Shown here: positions 36,421 to 49,326 of the stretch, piece by piece
Layout of the letters: each line of letters begins with the position of its first letter
How positions within the stretch are numbered: position 1 is the stretch's first letter
Translations under genes and position numbers: made by a program
Notes under the pieces: generated by a model
Database searches by the model: none
What the model was told of the DNA's origin: nothing
The model's input: only the letters and a program-made list of their open reading frames with translations
Assembly: GCA_030159075.1 (NCBI GenBank)
Contig: BROG01000478.1
Coordinates: 250,001-314,000 of the forward strand
Source of the DNA: Atrina japonica
Taxonomy: Eukaryota; Mollusca; Bivalvia; Pterioida; Pinnidae
DNA length: 64,000 nt
Direction of reading: 5' to 3'

Positions 36421-37111
36421 AGTTCAAGTTCATTTTCGCTAAAATCTTGTGAAAAAAGTATTATCTTTTCTTTTAGTGAGGTAAGTTATCTTCTCTTTGG
36501 ATGAGGTAGGCAATAATTGTTTCTGAAGGAAGTTCTCTTTGGATGAAGAAGGTCATTTGTTTTTTCTTTACTTGAGGTTGACAATTTTTCCTTTTGATAA
36601 AGTTGTTTTACAAAAAATCAGTTCCAGCACCTCATTATGGGGGAATTATGTTTCAGTATCTATTTGACAACATTATTTGTTATTTTTCATTCCCCATACT
36701 TGTCTGGATGGGGATGTAAACAGACCCTTTTATGTTACATACACCCCAGGCCAAGATTCACCTGCCTTCATTAATTTATATATCACTTCATCTTTTCTGC
36801 CTCAGATTAGAAATTTGCTGCAGCAAAGATTGATTAAGTTATGTTTCCTTGTAATGTGTTCAAGCGAAATAAAATATAACATAGTTTGAGTTTAAAATAT
36901 GAGAAAATTTCAGAATAATGAACATTTAAGTATTCTTTTGTTAAGATCACTTGAAAATCAATATGTAGCTATGTGTTACGTAGCTCTGTATCATTTATTT
37001 CCATCGTCAAGTGCTGTTGTGTTAGGGAGATACACAATTAAGATGATCTGGAATATAAATTTATAAGCCCAGTACTAAAGCATTATATGTACTTAAGTAT
37101 GGGCAATTAGT

Positions 37112-37808
37112 AGTGGTTGTGTTTGAAAGTTTTATAAAGGGTGATTGGTAATGGTTCTGTTTAAAAGTTTTATAAAGGGCGATTGGTAATGGTTCTGTTT
37201 AAAAGTTTTATAAAGGGTGATTGGTAATGGTTCTGTTTGAAAGTTTAATAAAGGGTGATTAGAAATGGTTCTGTTTAAAAGTTTTATAAAGGGCGATTGG
37301 TAATGGTTGTGTTTAAAAGTTTTATAAAGGGTGATTGGTAATGGTTCTGTTTAAAAGTTTGATAAAGGGTGATTAGTAATGGTTCTGTTTAAAAGTTTTA
37401 TAAAGGGCGATTGGTAATGGTTGTGTTTAAAAGTTTAATAAAGGATGATTAGTAATGGTTCAGTTTGAAAGTTTATTAAAGGGTGATTAGTAATGGTTGT
37501 GTTTAAAAGTTTTATAAAGATTAGTAATGGTTGTGTTTAAAAGTTTTATAAAGGGTGATTAGTAATGGTTCTGTTTGAAAGTTTGATTGGTAATGGTTCT
37601 GTTTGAAAGTTTAATAAAGGGTGATTATTAATGGTTCTGCTTGAAAGTTTTATAAAGGGTGATTGGTAATGGTTGTGTTTAAAAGTTTTATAAAGGGTGA
37701 TTGGTAACGGTTGTGTTTAAAAGTTTTATAAAGGGTGATTGGTAATGGTTGTGTTTAAAAGTTTTATAAAGGGTGATTATTAATGGTTCTGCTTGAAAGT
37801 TTTATAAA
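37112..37808. repeat. 38-bp tandem array, about 18 units
   Basis: The unit is TTTTATAAAGGGTGATTGGT plus AATGGTTCTGTTTAAAAG. Variants (CTG/GTG, TTGG/TTAG) alternate. One unit has lost about 8 bp. Confidence 0.9.
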
Positions 37809-37859
37809 GTTGGTCAGTTAAGTGGTCTGAATAGCAAGGTTCCACTATATTACATGTCA

Positions 37860-38040
37860 TCTGTGATTCAGTTTACAATGAGACTTGTAATAGTGTTCTA
37901 CTATGAACTAAAAGACAAATTTGCTCATATATGTACTAAGTAGTAAAGTGTTTCACATAAATGATCTGCCAATTTCAGTTTTACAGTAAAATTTGTAATA
38001 GTATTCTACTATAGACTAAAGGACAAATTTGACCATACAA
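37860..38040. repeat. Tandem duplication of about 117 bp
   Basis: TTGTAATAGTGTTCTACTAT and AAAGACAAATTTG recur as TTGTAATAGTATTCTACTAT and AAGGACAAATTTG. Confidence 0.6.
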
Positions 38041-39057
38041 GTAGTTACATGTTTCAGTTCAGGTGGTGCCATATTTAGATTTACTCTTTGATTTGTAGTA
38101 CTATTCTGTAAATTCATCCAACTCTGGCTTCTGTATGTTAAGATGAAAGTAGCGATTTCTGTACCAGTGAACAGTTGATGTGTGTTCTTGTTGATAGATA
38201 CAAAGCGATCATTCTTCTTATTGATTTTTACACTGGAGAAATTGCATTGTAGTCTACAATGTATTTATAACTAACGATTGCTAGCTGTTGTTGTCTTTTC
38301 ATTATTGTTTAAAAGGTCATACACTGCAGAGTTTTTAATTTTATACCTTTTGTTTTATGTGCTTCTCTTTGTTTTGTCATCATTGGTTTTTAGATGGCAT
38401 TTTGGGCTCGCTACATATTTATTTGTTGTTTTTTGTTTTTGTTTGATTGTTTGGAATATTTTTTGTTGTTCTTTTTTTTGGTCTGTTTTTTTATTTCGAG
38501 GCTGGAAAAATGGGAGGCAAGAAAGAGGGACACAGTCTTATGCCTAGGGTGTATTTAAAACTTATTATAGAGAATGATAAAAATGACACTAATATTAGTG
38601 AGTATTAGTGTGAATTTTAACAGTTTTCAGACTGTGTGAAGATATGACTGTTATATGCAGTCATAGAACATGGATTGTTGGTGTTGTTCATTAACTGAAT
38701 TTTAACACTGATCAATTTCATACATTGCCAATTTAATCTGGTTAAAACATTTTGATATAAAATCTGAATGATACAAGATGTACACACACATACATACACA
38801 CCATGCAGGTCCCCATTCACATTCATACTAAGATATTGCCATCTGGGGAAACTTAACCAGTAATAGGAGTCTTCACAAATCCCATCAGATGACAGAGCTA
38901 GAAAAATAAGAACAATTTTACTTTTGTTTTTGTTTTTTCATTCACACACACACACACACGTGCACGTGCACACACGCACAAACACACAGTTTAACCTGTT
39001 TTAAGAGGCTATTGAAGTGAAGATAAATGCATACTCATATACAAATTCTCACATACA

Positions 39058-39178
<121 letters not shown>

Positions 39179-39944
39179 CTAACCTGTTTTAAGAGGCCAT
39201 TGAAGGGAAGATAAAAAAAAGTTCACATTTGGCAGGTAGTCTCTAAATTAAGGCAACCCAATATTCTACCTTCAAAGATTTTAAGGAAATAAACTGAAAA
39301 AAAAACAAAAAAAAACATTACATTAAAAACAGAAAATGAAAAACATACTACCTAATGATACATGTAGCATGTATCTTAATTGCTCACTTAATCGAGGTTT
39401 GTTTTATTGTTAACACTCCCTGCTCCCTGTGACCATTTTTATGTCTATACACAATAAATCAGGTCATTTATTTTTAAGTTTTGGAAGAAAAACTTTGGGC
39501 TGGTAATCAATTCAGGCAGGTAGTCATTAAAATAAGGTCATATATAGAGGAAGATACTTTGGGGGAACATCATTTATGTAGCATAGGTAATTGATATTGT
39601 TTGATTCACATAACTTGACAGTGTAACCTTTTGATTATCATACAGATGATTGTACTCAATTTTCAGGAAAACCTTTTTATTCCTCATTGGATACTTGATG
39701 ACAGCAAGAATGATTACTTTTGCCAGTGTAATTTTAATGTCGTTATGCTTTATTACCTAAAATTAAACTTGTTCAGATCAAGAAAGTGTTCACAAGACTC
39801 CACCCCGTCACGTTTATATGGATTTTACTATGATTCTGCATTAAGATGCTCGGGCAGATTAGACTACATACATATATATACACACATGTCACACATATAA
39901 AGCTCTTATAGAAACCCAGAACAGGACACATGATCTGGTCCAAC

Positions 39945-40015
39945 ACTGCGAACTCGAGACCTCCATAACTTGCCTGGCTCTCATGCATGACACCTTAACT
40001 ACTATAGACATTCTC
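39945..40015 (-). mobile_element. tRNA-like SINE head, antisense
   Basis: On the minus strand TAGTAGTTAAGGTGTCATGC and GGTCTCGAGTTCGCAG resemble A and B boxes. Confidence 0.4.
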
Positions 40016-40398
40016 AAAAATAACTGATCATATATATACACACATAAATACACATACATACTTACACTAAAATTGATTTCCACCACTGTTTCCCTTTGCA
40101 TGTAAATTTATTGTGGTTTAAACATATGGTTCAGTAAAGCATTGATGTAACAGCTGAAATCAGAAACAAGTGATCAAGTACAAATCTTGATCACGACAAC
40201 TCTTTTGTCATTACCATTGTGTTCAATTAGTATGAATTAATAGTTTCTATATCAGCTTATTGATTAGTATTAATTAGTGTAAAATCAGAATGGAATTCAC
40301 AGAAGTTACAGGACTAGCCATTGTCATGGGTAAGTATGATACATAAGTTTGAAAATGGTTTATGATTAGATTAGACATTATTTTTCACTCTTATTTTT

Positions 40399-40970
40399 AG
40401 CTCACCTGAGTTGAAATACATAAATGAGATAACATGAATGTCCATGATCATCATGTCCATGGTTATTGTTTTTCAAAAATTACTGAGTCGTTAAAATATA
40501 CATATACCATTATATACATATTTTCTCAAGCAGTTGTAATGGACATGCTGATTTTACAATGTACACACACATAACTCACACACATCACACACACAATCTA
40601 GCCCTCAAAATATTGGAATTTGTTGTTTGTCACAAGGACTTTGAATTGTTTAGAGATATGGTACCTACAGAACCACTGAACCAATTGACTTCAAACTTGG
40701 TACGAAATCCAAGATGGCCACCATGGCCTCTGAATGGCTTAGACATTTTTGACTTCTTCTTAAGAACAACTGAATCAATTGCCTTCAAACTTGGTACACA
40801 TGTTCCTTATGATGTCCTGACCAAGTGTTGTTTTTTGGGTGGAACCAAAATCCAAGATAGCAGCTATGGCTTCTGATTGGCTGAGACATTTTCAAATTTT
40901 TAAAAACTATGAACCAATTGCCTCCTAACTTGGTATATATGTTCCTTATAATATCATGTGTTGTTTTTAG
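40399..40970 (+). repeat. Dispersed repeat, second copy upstream
   Basis: TAGCTCACCTGAGTTG opens it. Two or three diverged units follow around the phrases CCACTGAACCAATTGACTTC, AAACTTGGTAC and TCCAAGATGGC. An ATAC/CACA-rich stretch at 40560-40590 interrupts it. Confidence 0.45.
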
Positions 40971-42065
40971 CTCACCTGAGCCAAAGGCTCAAGTTAGTGA
41001 TTGTGATCACTCCCTGTCCATCAATAAACTTTTAATATTTTAGACTTATTCTCTGAAACCACTGAATGGATTTTGATGAAATTTGACAGGCAGCAAGTGC
41101 TCAAGGTCATTTACCAAGTTTGTAGTTTTCAGCCAGATTGGCCCAGGGGTGGATCCAGGGCTGGGGCAGAATAGGTCCCAAAAGGTACCCCTCTTAAAAA
41201 TCTTCTTCTCTGGAACCGCTACATGAATTGAAAAACGCTTTGATTCTGAGTGATCTACATGGATGTATGAATCAAATTCGTATTTTTCATAAAAATCTGA
41301 GTAGTAATTTTTGACGCATTTTTGAGGTCTTTTTAGACTTTGTCATTTTCATTCATTTTTGCATGATTTCCTCAATTATCTCCCCTTGCATTCACTCTGA
41401 TGCATTCATTTAATGTGTTTTACTTGTAATTAGTTGAAGAAATGTTTTTGTGCAAGAATTTTACAGAAATTTAATTTTTAGAATTTTGTATTGATTTTTT
41501 AAGACTGCAAAAAAGAGGGGGGAGGGTGTACATTTTTCATACTATCAGCTTTTGTTTCAAAACAAGTAAAGGAATTTTAATGAAACTTTACAGGAAGCAA
41601 GTTCGCAAGGTCTTTTACCAAGTTTGTAATTTTCAGCAAGATTGGCCCAGGGGTGGATCCAGGGCAGGGCAGAATAGGTCCCAAAAGGTACCGTCCTTAA
41701 AAAATCTTCTCCAGAAGCACTACATGAATTGAAAAAAACGGATTGTTTCTGAGTGATCTACATGAATGTATGATTCAAGTTTGTTTTTTTCATAGAAATC
41801 GGAATATTAATTTGTGATTTCCTCAATTATCTCCCCTTGCTTTCACAATGATGCATTAAAATGTTTTACTTGTATATAGTTGAAAATATGTTTTTGTGCA
41901 AGAATTTTGTAGAAATTTGATTTCTAGAATTTTGATGAATATCTTAAAACAGCAATATTTATGTTTCTTTGCCAGATCAGCCTACTTGTAAATATTCTCC
42001 TTGGTCTTCTTTCTAAATTTGTAGATGGTTCTCAGGTGAGTGATTGAGGCCCTCTTGGGCCTGGT
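40971..42065 (+). repeat. Dispersed bivalve-type repeat with internal tandem duplication
   Basis: The element begins TAGCTCACCTGAGCC and ends TCTCAGGTGAGTGATTGAGG..TTGGGCC. Its core, about 450-500 bp, occurs twice in tandem (about 41060-41505 and 41565-41940), with GGGGTGGATCCAGGG, AATAGGTCCCAAAAGGTACC and TTTGTGCAAGAATTTT in both. A shorter member of the family (TAGCTCACCTGAG at 40399) stands directly before it. Confidence 0.65.
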
Positions 42066-42179
42066 TTTTTGGGGGAGGGAAGGGAGATCTGAAATCCAAA
42101 ATGGCTGCCATGGCATCTGATTGGCTGAGACATTTTCAACTTCTTAAGAACCACTGAACTAGTTGCCCTCAAACTTAGT

Positions 42180-42780
42180 ACAAAAAAAAAGTCAACAGGG
42201 CCGAAATAATCGGGTCAACCCTTATGGGAGTTATTTCCCCTTTTAAGTAGATTTCTCATGTTTTGGACAGTTTTGTCCTATTATTTTGAAAAGTATAATA
42301 GATAGAGAGAAAGTGAAAGAAGCAAAAATGTTCAGCAGGCAAAGATCTACAAAAAAGTCAGTAGGGCCAAAATTGCCGGGTTGACCCTTAAGGGAGATGA
42401 TCAGCACACAAAGATCTACAAAAAAGTTAACAGTGCCAAAATTGTCAGGTCAATGCTTATGGGAGTTACATTGTATCTCTACTTTAAGTGGATTTCTCGT
42501 GTTCTGGGCAGTTTTATCCTTTTATCTTAAAAAGTATAATCAATAGATAGAAAAAGCACAAATGTTCAGCATGCAAAGGTCTTCAAATAAGTCAACAGAG
42601 CTGAAATGGTCAGGTCAACCCTTAAGGGAGTTATTTTCCCTTTTTAGTGGATTTCTCTTGTTTTGGATAGTTTTGTCCTATTTAGGAAAGTATAATAGAT
42701 AGAGAGAAAGTGAAAGAAGCTAAAAAGTTGTCAGATCACACCTTATTGGAGATATTTATTCGGAGTTAAGAACCAGTGGG
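42180..42780 (+). repeat. Tandem units of about 170 bp
   Basis: Three to four diverged units share GGTCAACCCTTAAGGGAGTT, GATTTCTC.TGTTTTGG, AGTTTTGTCCTATT and AATAGATAGAGAGAAAGTGA. They follow the dispersed repeat at 40971-42065. Confidence 0.6.
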
Positions 42781-42927
42781 CCATTTTTAACCAGACTTGA
42801 AAATAAGATTTCTAGAACTCTGGTCTTCTTGATGATAATGAGAAATGGTTCATTTGGCATTGCAGTTAGTGACTTTATAATTGATATTGTGTGTAAAGAA
42901 AAGTTGATATTTTAAGAAAGCAATGTA

Positions 42928-43103
42928 CAGTGAAACCCGTCATGAGAGATCACCCTATCTGCCACTTAATGTGGTCTTTTAAGACAGGTGGTCTCCCATA
43001 AGAGGTTCTATGTATACAATTATTCAACTAGGTGGTTTTCAAAATATGGTCTCCAAAGATAGGTTCTTTTTCATGACATGGTCTCTCATTACAGGTTTTA
43101 CTG
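42928..43103. mobile_element. TA-type short element, 176 bp
   Basis: It runs from CAGTGAAACCCGTCATGAGA to TCATTACAGGTTTTACTG with TA on both sides. Internal GGTGGTCTCCC phrases are shared with 14999-15288. Confidence 0.65.
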
Positions 43104-43109
43104 TACCAG

Positions 43110-45457
43110 GTAGTGTGATAATAATGTGGAGAGTTGATACCTGTAAGCCTTTTTGGTACAGGGTGTTGTATCCTCTGAATTGGGAATATCCCAGAATGTC
43201 AACACCAGGGAGCAGAAATGCCAAATAGAAATATATATATATGTAATTTGCTTTAATATATAAAAACAGGTTCTCTCTTCATTCACTCTCCAGTGACATA
43301 CAGTAAAAAAAAAAGAGTTATCAAAATGGTTGCCAATGGTAACATCTATCTGTTTATTTTGATGAATTAGAGAGTAATACATTGTAATCAAATTTTTGCT
43401 ACAATAAATATTAAAAGAACCTGTGATATTATTAAAGGTGCATTAGCAGTGTTTACTAAATTATAATATTTTGATTGTTTCTACTTTTATTGCTTGATGT
43501 TTAATAACAAAGAAGAGCTATACACAGGCAACAAAAATCTTTTATTACATTTTTTATTGAATTTATCAATTAAACAAAAGCTTGATTTTTCACTATTATT
43601 TTTCATTGATTTTACTGTATTTTGATTGGCTTAATGAAAAATATATTCAAAGTAATCAAAGTACAGTGCCAGGCCACCTATGAAAATCTGATTAATTAAG
43701 TAACTAGTGATATGGAAAATTTTGAATGAGTATCAGATTTGTTTTTAAGTTATTTTAGAATATTCGTCTGCTTTGTAACCGGAAGGTTAAATATGTCAGA
43801 AGAGAATTGAAAATGCAAATGGCCACGCCCATGAGTATGTTTTATAATGTATTTACAACGAATTTGCATTTGAATTCTGATATATTATAAATGGGATATA
43901 CTATAGAAAGTTTCAGTGTGACTTACAAGAAGTGAGACAGCTAATATTCATTCATGACAACTGAAAGTAACCATTTTATTTGACATTATTTTACCAAGCA
44001 GCTGGGAACCATGATGACTGATTGGTATGTAACCTACGTAAGTAGGCCTATTTCATATGACCTGATTTCACACGATGCGGATGATGAATTGTTTCTGATA
44101 GGAATATCCAGTGAAGGCAAATAAATCGACTTGTTTATCAAGAGATGCTTGACAAAGTTGCACTAGGCCTTACTCTCTTTTTTTCTGTTGTAACCATGAA
44201 GCGAACTTTCATTTTTGTGCCAGACTGTGGTCTGTGGTTGTGGTCATAACATGACCTATATATATTGCGATATGGGCCTGTAGGCTGTACAATGTGCTAC
44301 AGATGTAGTCTTGTGTTTCCTGTTTCTTTCTGTGAATTTTTATTTGTTTTGTGGTAGGCCTAATGTATGGCTTTTAAGATTAAATATATCGGATAAGAAA
44401 TAAACATGAGATATTCTATTATTTATTTATACGTTCATGTATTCTTATGCTGAAAAGTAAAGCGGTTAATACTCATACTCGGGGCATGCGACTGCATTTA
44501 CAGAATATACAATATATCGCTCTATATACTTGCAATGAAGGGAATTGTAGTCGGTATGTACATATATTTTTTTGGAAAAAACACAGCTAATGTCCCTTTA
44601 ACACATGCAGATAAAATATATATATTCATAAAATAAAGCCCTTTTAAGTACTGTTAGCTCTGCACATGACCTATGACAACAGCCATTTTAATGGCTCACA
44701 TTTGGCTATATACTGTAGATAATTCGTTAGAGATGAATAAGATTGATAAAGTTAAAATAAGGTCATAGTGAATTCACTTAACTTACGTTGTTATATGTTA
44801 CAAGGTTTTCTCTGCTCAGTTGTTATTTTTTCTTCATTCAAAGAATCAATGACCAACAATATTCTCTAAATGACACCTATTTTCAATTAAAAAGAAGTCC
44901 ATTAGACTCCTAAAAACAATTTCTAGGGAATGACATGTGTCCGCCATAACCAGAGTTTTTGAAATTCACAGGTCTTACCAGAAAAACCGATAAATTTTAC
45001 AAAAGTCCAGTGAAATCTATCTGATATTTGGTCCAAATGACCAGTAATTTTCCATTTCTTTTCAATTGTGTGTATATATAGACCAGTAAAAAATTTTCTT
45101 TGACCAGTGGAATTCCTTTATTCAATGGTCCGGTTGACCAGTAATTTTTTTTTATTTCAAAATGTCTGCATAACATTTGTTACATTACATTTTCACCAAG
45201 CTTGACCTTTTCACTGAACTGGAGAGGGTTCCATGTAATATTTGCAACGTTTGTGGTATGCTAATAGTGGATGCTGACTCCTTCCAGAAACCTGGTCCCA
45301 TTCCATTTGGGATTCACTATTGTTCTTCATGTTGAGACCATGAAGCCATTGAGCTAATTTAAGTCAAACTTGGCAACAATTTAGGGCTCTGTTTCTGAGA
45401 TTGTCATAAGATTTTTACGGATTGTTTTACTTAACTTTACTGATTTTTCATGTTCAG
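43110..45457. other. No coding exon seen upstream of the first coding exon
   Basis: AT-rich. A worn hAT-like stretch at 44935-45170 repeats GACCAGTAATTTT and GACCAGTAAAAAATT phrases. The acceptor at 45457 closes the interval. Confidence 0.4.
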
Positions 45458-45537
45458 GATCATAGAGAGAAGACTAGCTCTTTAACACTGTGGCATCGAT
45501 GAGAGGTTGAGAGTCCAGAGGAGAGAAAAGTAGCGCT
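45458..45537 (+). other. 5' untranslated part of first coding exon
   Basis: The segment follows a good splice acceptor (pyrimidine-rich stretch then TTCAG ending at 45457), so at least one non-coding exon should lie upstream. It carries a three-codon upstream frame, ATG AGA GGT TGA at 45499-45510. The TGA of that frame is in phase with the main ATG at 45538, so the main protein cannot begin earlier within this exon. The short upstream frame could reduce translation of the main one; that is inference. Confidence 0.5.
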
Positions 45538-45712
45538 ATGCTACCTGAAGCAGAAAAAATGAACTCTGATGTGAATGGAACCACTGTCAAGACAGAGAAT
45601 GTGGAGATAAAAGAGGAAGTTAAAGATGAAAATAAAAAACAGAATTTAGAATCCAATTTTTCAAGTAATAGTTCTGGACCACCTAGCAACAAGCTAACAA
45701 ATGGAGAAAGTG
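45538..45712 (+). CDS. First coding exon, N-terminus of a probable nuclear regulatory protein
   Basis: The exon encodes 58 codons plus one base and ends at the donor AGTG|GTAAGG. ATG 45538 is chosen because an in-frame TGA lies 30 bases upstream; a second in-frame ATG at 45559 has A at -3 and may be used too. The peptide is acidic and lysine-rich, rich in Ser and Asn towards its end, with no signal peptide or membrane segment. Three sumoylation-consensus motifs (psi-K-x-E) stand within 15 residues: VKTE (K18), IKEE (K25) and VKDE (K29). Such clusters are known from transcription factors and chromatin proteins, so a nuclear role is inferred. The composition is coding-like compared with the flanks. 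I do not recognise the family; only the disordered N-terminus is present, and the remaining exons lie downstream. Confidence 0.62.
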
Positions 45713-45776
45713 GTAAGGAATACATAGTGTGTGTTGAAATCCAATTGTTTAATTATGTATTACAAAATTATAAGGA

Positions 45777-46059
45777 CCTATGTCTTGTAAATGAAACGTT
45801 ATTGCATTGGCATATGGAAGGCCCTAAGACATGTAAATGAACCGTCACTACATTCACAAATTACAGGCCTTATCATGTAAATGAAACGGGATTTGAATTG
45901 GCATAGGAAGAGCCCTATGTCATGTAAACAAACTGTCACTATATTGACATATGGAAGGCCCAATGTCATGTAAATGATTTGTCACTGCATTGACATATGG
46001 AAGGTCCTATGTCATGTAAACAAATCATCACTGCATTGGCGTGTGGAAGGCCATATGTC
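45777..46059. repeat. 46-bp minisatellite, left part
   Basis: About six units of the type CCTATGTCATGTAAAC..GGAAGGC begin 65 bases after the first coding exon. The array continues at 47414-47497 beyond the hAT-like insertion. Confidence 0.75.
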
Positions 46060-46675
46060 CAGGGCTCTACAGTAAGGATTTTTTTCACATGTCCAGTCGG
46101 ACAAGTAATATCAAAAGTTACTTGTCCGAATCACAAATCCACTTGACCGTAATTTACAAAGAAAAAAAAATCATAGGATTACCAAAAAAAAAAAAAATTA
46201 ATTTAAAAGTTAAAAAATTGAAATTAAAAAAAACAAAAAAACATCTGGCCTACTAGGTAAGAGAATATTCATCATACGACAAAAAATAAAAGCAACAACA
46301 ACGATAGAGATGTTACCAATAGAAAAAAAAATTCTCAAAGCACATGGTGAAAAAACGTGGTGACTGACATCGCACTGCCGACAGACTTTTAGCAAACGGA
46401 ATATAACTAAAACAAGGATGAGATGTCTTTGGGACAAGATATCTACTAATGGTTTCCAGGATTTTATTTCAGATATCAATTTAGTGTGACTTTCACTGTT
46501 TCTAAATGTTGACGTGAACACACTGCGCAACTGCTGAACTTGAAAAAGTAGTGCAAAGAATGTAATAGTACGAGTATGTTAAACCTTCAAACTGCTCATA
46601 AAATGATGTTGTTTATGTCCATTATATTTTTTAACATCCAGGAATAGGTTAAAAGTATATTATCCATGTATTTCA

Positions 46676-46709
<34 letters not shown>

Positions 46710-46935
46710 ATATGATCAAAATATGGAAAATCACCCAAGAGAAAAAATTCTAAATCTGGTAGAACTAAAAATAACCCTTGAAATAACCGTTCATGCTGTC
46801 AAATAGAAATGAATTATCGCTGAATTTGATAGTGTTTAAAAGAAATATTTTATTAATGAAATTCTAAGTAATCCTAGTCATACTGGTTGTGTATTTGTAT
46901 ATGTGTATATATATGTGTGTGTGTGTATGTATATA

Positions 46936-47012
<77 letters not shown>

Positions 47013-47413
47013 CCGGCCTTTAAATTTTAAATTTGGCCGATAAATTTCAGATTTAGCCAAAACTTTGGGCAATAAATTAAAAATCCAGAGGAAACCCTGT
47101 CAAGTGATTATTTCCTGTGAGACCTCATGACTCTACATGGGCATCTACTTTATTATGATTCTGTTGAAATCAACGTCTATCTATGTTTATGCATAGGAAG
47201 ATAAAACTACCACAATGTTTTTCTGAGTAATTCAAGCTTCACTTTTAAATTATACATTAAATGGATACAAATCAATTTAGTTAAGGATTTATAATAACAA
47301 ATTATAAATATTGCTGATTATTTTAACTTGTCCCATGGACAAGTGCTTAGGAAGATTTACTTGTCCCAGCTAATTCTCTCCTGGACAAGGACAAGCATTA
47401 ATGTCCAGCCCTG
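46060..47413. mobile_element. 1,354-bp non-autonomous hAT-like element
   Basis: The ends read CAGGGCTCTACAGTAAGG and, inverted, CAGGGCTGGACATTAATG. Subterminal GGACAAGTAA and ACTTGTCC motifs occur near both ends. CAGGGCT with a following ACA is typical of hAT termini in invertebrates (recollection). ATGTC is repeated on both sides (46055-46059, 47414-47418); hAT usually duplicates 8 bp, so part may have mutated. It interrupts a 46-bp minisatellite whose next unit resumes in register. Inside are a 30-base A run (46677) and a TG/TA microsatellite (46894-47007). There is no transposase frame. Confidence 0.72.
46894..47007. repeat. TG/TA microsatellite
   Basis: GTGTATATATATGTG repeats are followed by about 23 TA units, inside the hAT-like element at 46060. 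Confidence 0.9.
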
Positions 47414-47497
47414 ATGTCATGTAAATGAATCATCGCTGCATTGACATGTGGAAGGCCCTATGTCATGTAAACAAATCATCGCTGCATTGAAAAGTAT
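47414..47497. repeat. 46-bp minisatellite, right part
   Basis: Nearly two further units of the array at 45777-46059 lie here, cut off from it by the hAT-like element. Confidence 0.7.
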
Positions 47498-48699
47498 AGG
47501 TTTAATTTGATGACACTTCAGCCACAGCTTGCAACTTTACCATTAAAAAGGAAAATTCTTGTCTGACAGGAAAAATGATCGTGGTCACTGTGAGGTCCTT
47601 AGATATCTAGGAGTGGTCATATGTTTAATAATAAAAAGATGTTGATGATACATCTACCCTGAAAATCATGAGAACTAATCAGTCTTTATAGCTACTGACA
47701 TCTTACAAAGTAATGAGTAATGTTATTGAAGTAATTATTTTGTAAAGTTTGTCTCTAAAAGTACAAAAATAATTGTTTTTGCTGACAATTGGCATATGAT
47801 TATTACAGAAAATGGGAGATACATAATTAAAATCAAACAGCTGTTAAAAGTACTCTTTTATAAATTGTCATGGTTAGGATTAAAGTGTAATTTCACTAAA
47901 ACCTTTTTTGGTAATGATTTGATTAGCTGAATTTATCTCCAGCTACTTAAAACTATGCAAACAACCAGAAAAACAGAAAAATGGAAACTGGCCAAACTGG
48001 GAATATATGTACTGTACTCTGCATCTGTAACAGCCAGTACTCATAATTAAACCTTAATACTGCATTTGAAAATTTCAATGAAATCAAATATTTTAAAGAC
48101 AGTCCACTAATCTAAGTGAAAAACTGTTTCCAAAAAAATGATAAATTCCGAATTTTTTTTAATCCGACATCAATAAAATGTTTGAGATTTTGACCAAAAT
48201 GAGGTTGGTCGGGTATACGGAAACAGACATATTTTGTTGGCCTGAGTAGATGTTGTTATAAGGCAATATTCTTATATAGTCAAACACCTGTTCTTAATTT
48301 TTTGTTTCTAAGAACATAGACAATATGTCTGTACAGTTAAATCGGCTTATAGCATTCTCATTTTTGTCTCGCCATTACAAAGTTGCGGAAGGTAGACATA
48401 GGCGCTGCTTTTCAGACAGTGACAGCATCAAACTTTGTGATTAGCTCAGACGTTAAGTTTTGGTTACAAGCTTGCTGTTCAGTCATTATTGGTGATAGGT
48501 TGATGATGTGTGGCCTGAATGTTCCTGGGGTGTCTAGCATTGATATCCTGAAGGATGATTGGGAATATATATATATATTTTAGGGGGGAAAATAAAGTTT
48601 TTAGACACTGTTTTTTTGCAAACATTTGTTGTGTGTAGATCAATGTTAAATTTTTGTTATAATTTTGCTATTTTCAGTGAAATATATATTTTTCACTGA

Positions 48700-48950
48700 A
48701 AAAATATATTTTTACTTATAACTTAAAAACCATTCACAGCCCCATCCTTAAACCATAAATATTATTGATTGTTATGAGAAAACACATTCAGTGGTGTATA
48801 TGGGGGTACTGCCCCACCCCCTGAAATATATATGTTTACTTTTAACTTAAAAATTATTGATTCTAATGGGGAGAAACATTTAGTGGTGCATATAGGGGAC
48901 CTGCCCCACCCCCTGGAATATATATTTGAACTTATAATGTGAAATACTTT
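48700..48950. repeat. Tandem duplication of about 110 bp
   Basis: Both halves carry ATTATTGATT, CAGTGGTG.ATAT and TGCCCCACCCCCTG.AATAT. Confidence 0.7.
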
Positions 48951-49326
48951 CACATCCCTGATCCTACACTTATTAATACTGTATATTACTTTGCTACATT
49001 TAATACCAAAGCAGCGACTGGCAAGACATATAATTATATGTAATTCTTGTGAAAATTTGCACCCATTTAGATAAGCTTTGTTGTCTTCTGACAACTCTTT
49101 TTCTATATATAGAATGTTCCCCCTTTTATAGAAAATGTTTCCCCCTGGAAATTTTTCTATATAGAAAACTTTTCCTCCTCAGTCTGGAAAATATCAGTGA
49201 ATCTGTTCACTGATTATTTCAAAATATAATATACTATGAAGGCATATACTGAGTGTAAATCCCACATTTGCCGATATGAATTTATAACAGATGTTCTCAC
49301 TTATTTTGAGGCAGCCTAATAAGATA

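Noticed and set aside
38278..38547. Hydrophobic 89-codon frame resembling membrane segments
   Set aside because: The stretch is very T-rich, which yields Phe/Leu/Val by itself; no splice signals, no repeated pattern of a known family.
45538..45840. Reading the first coding exon through to a stop at 45838 as a single-exon gene
   Set aside because: A consensus donor GTAAGG lies at 45713; beyond it the composition changes to the 46-bp minisatellite, and a phase-matched exon exists downstream.
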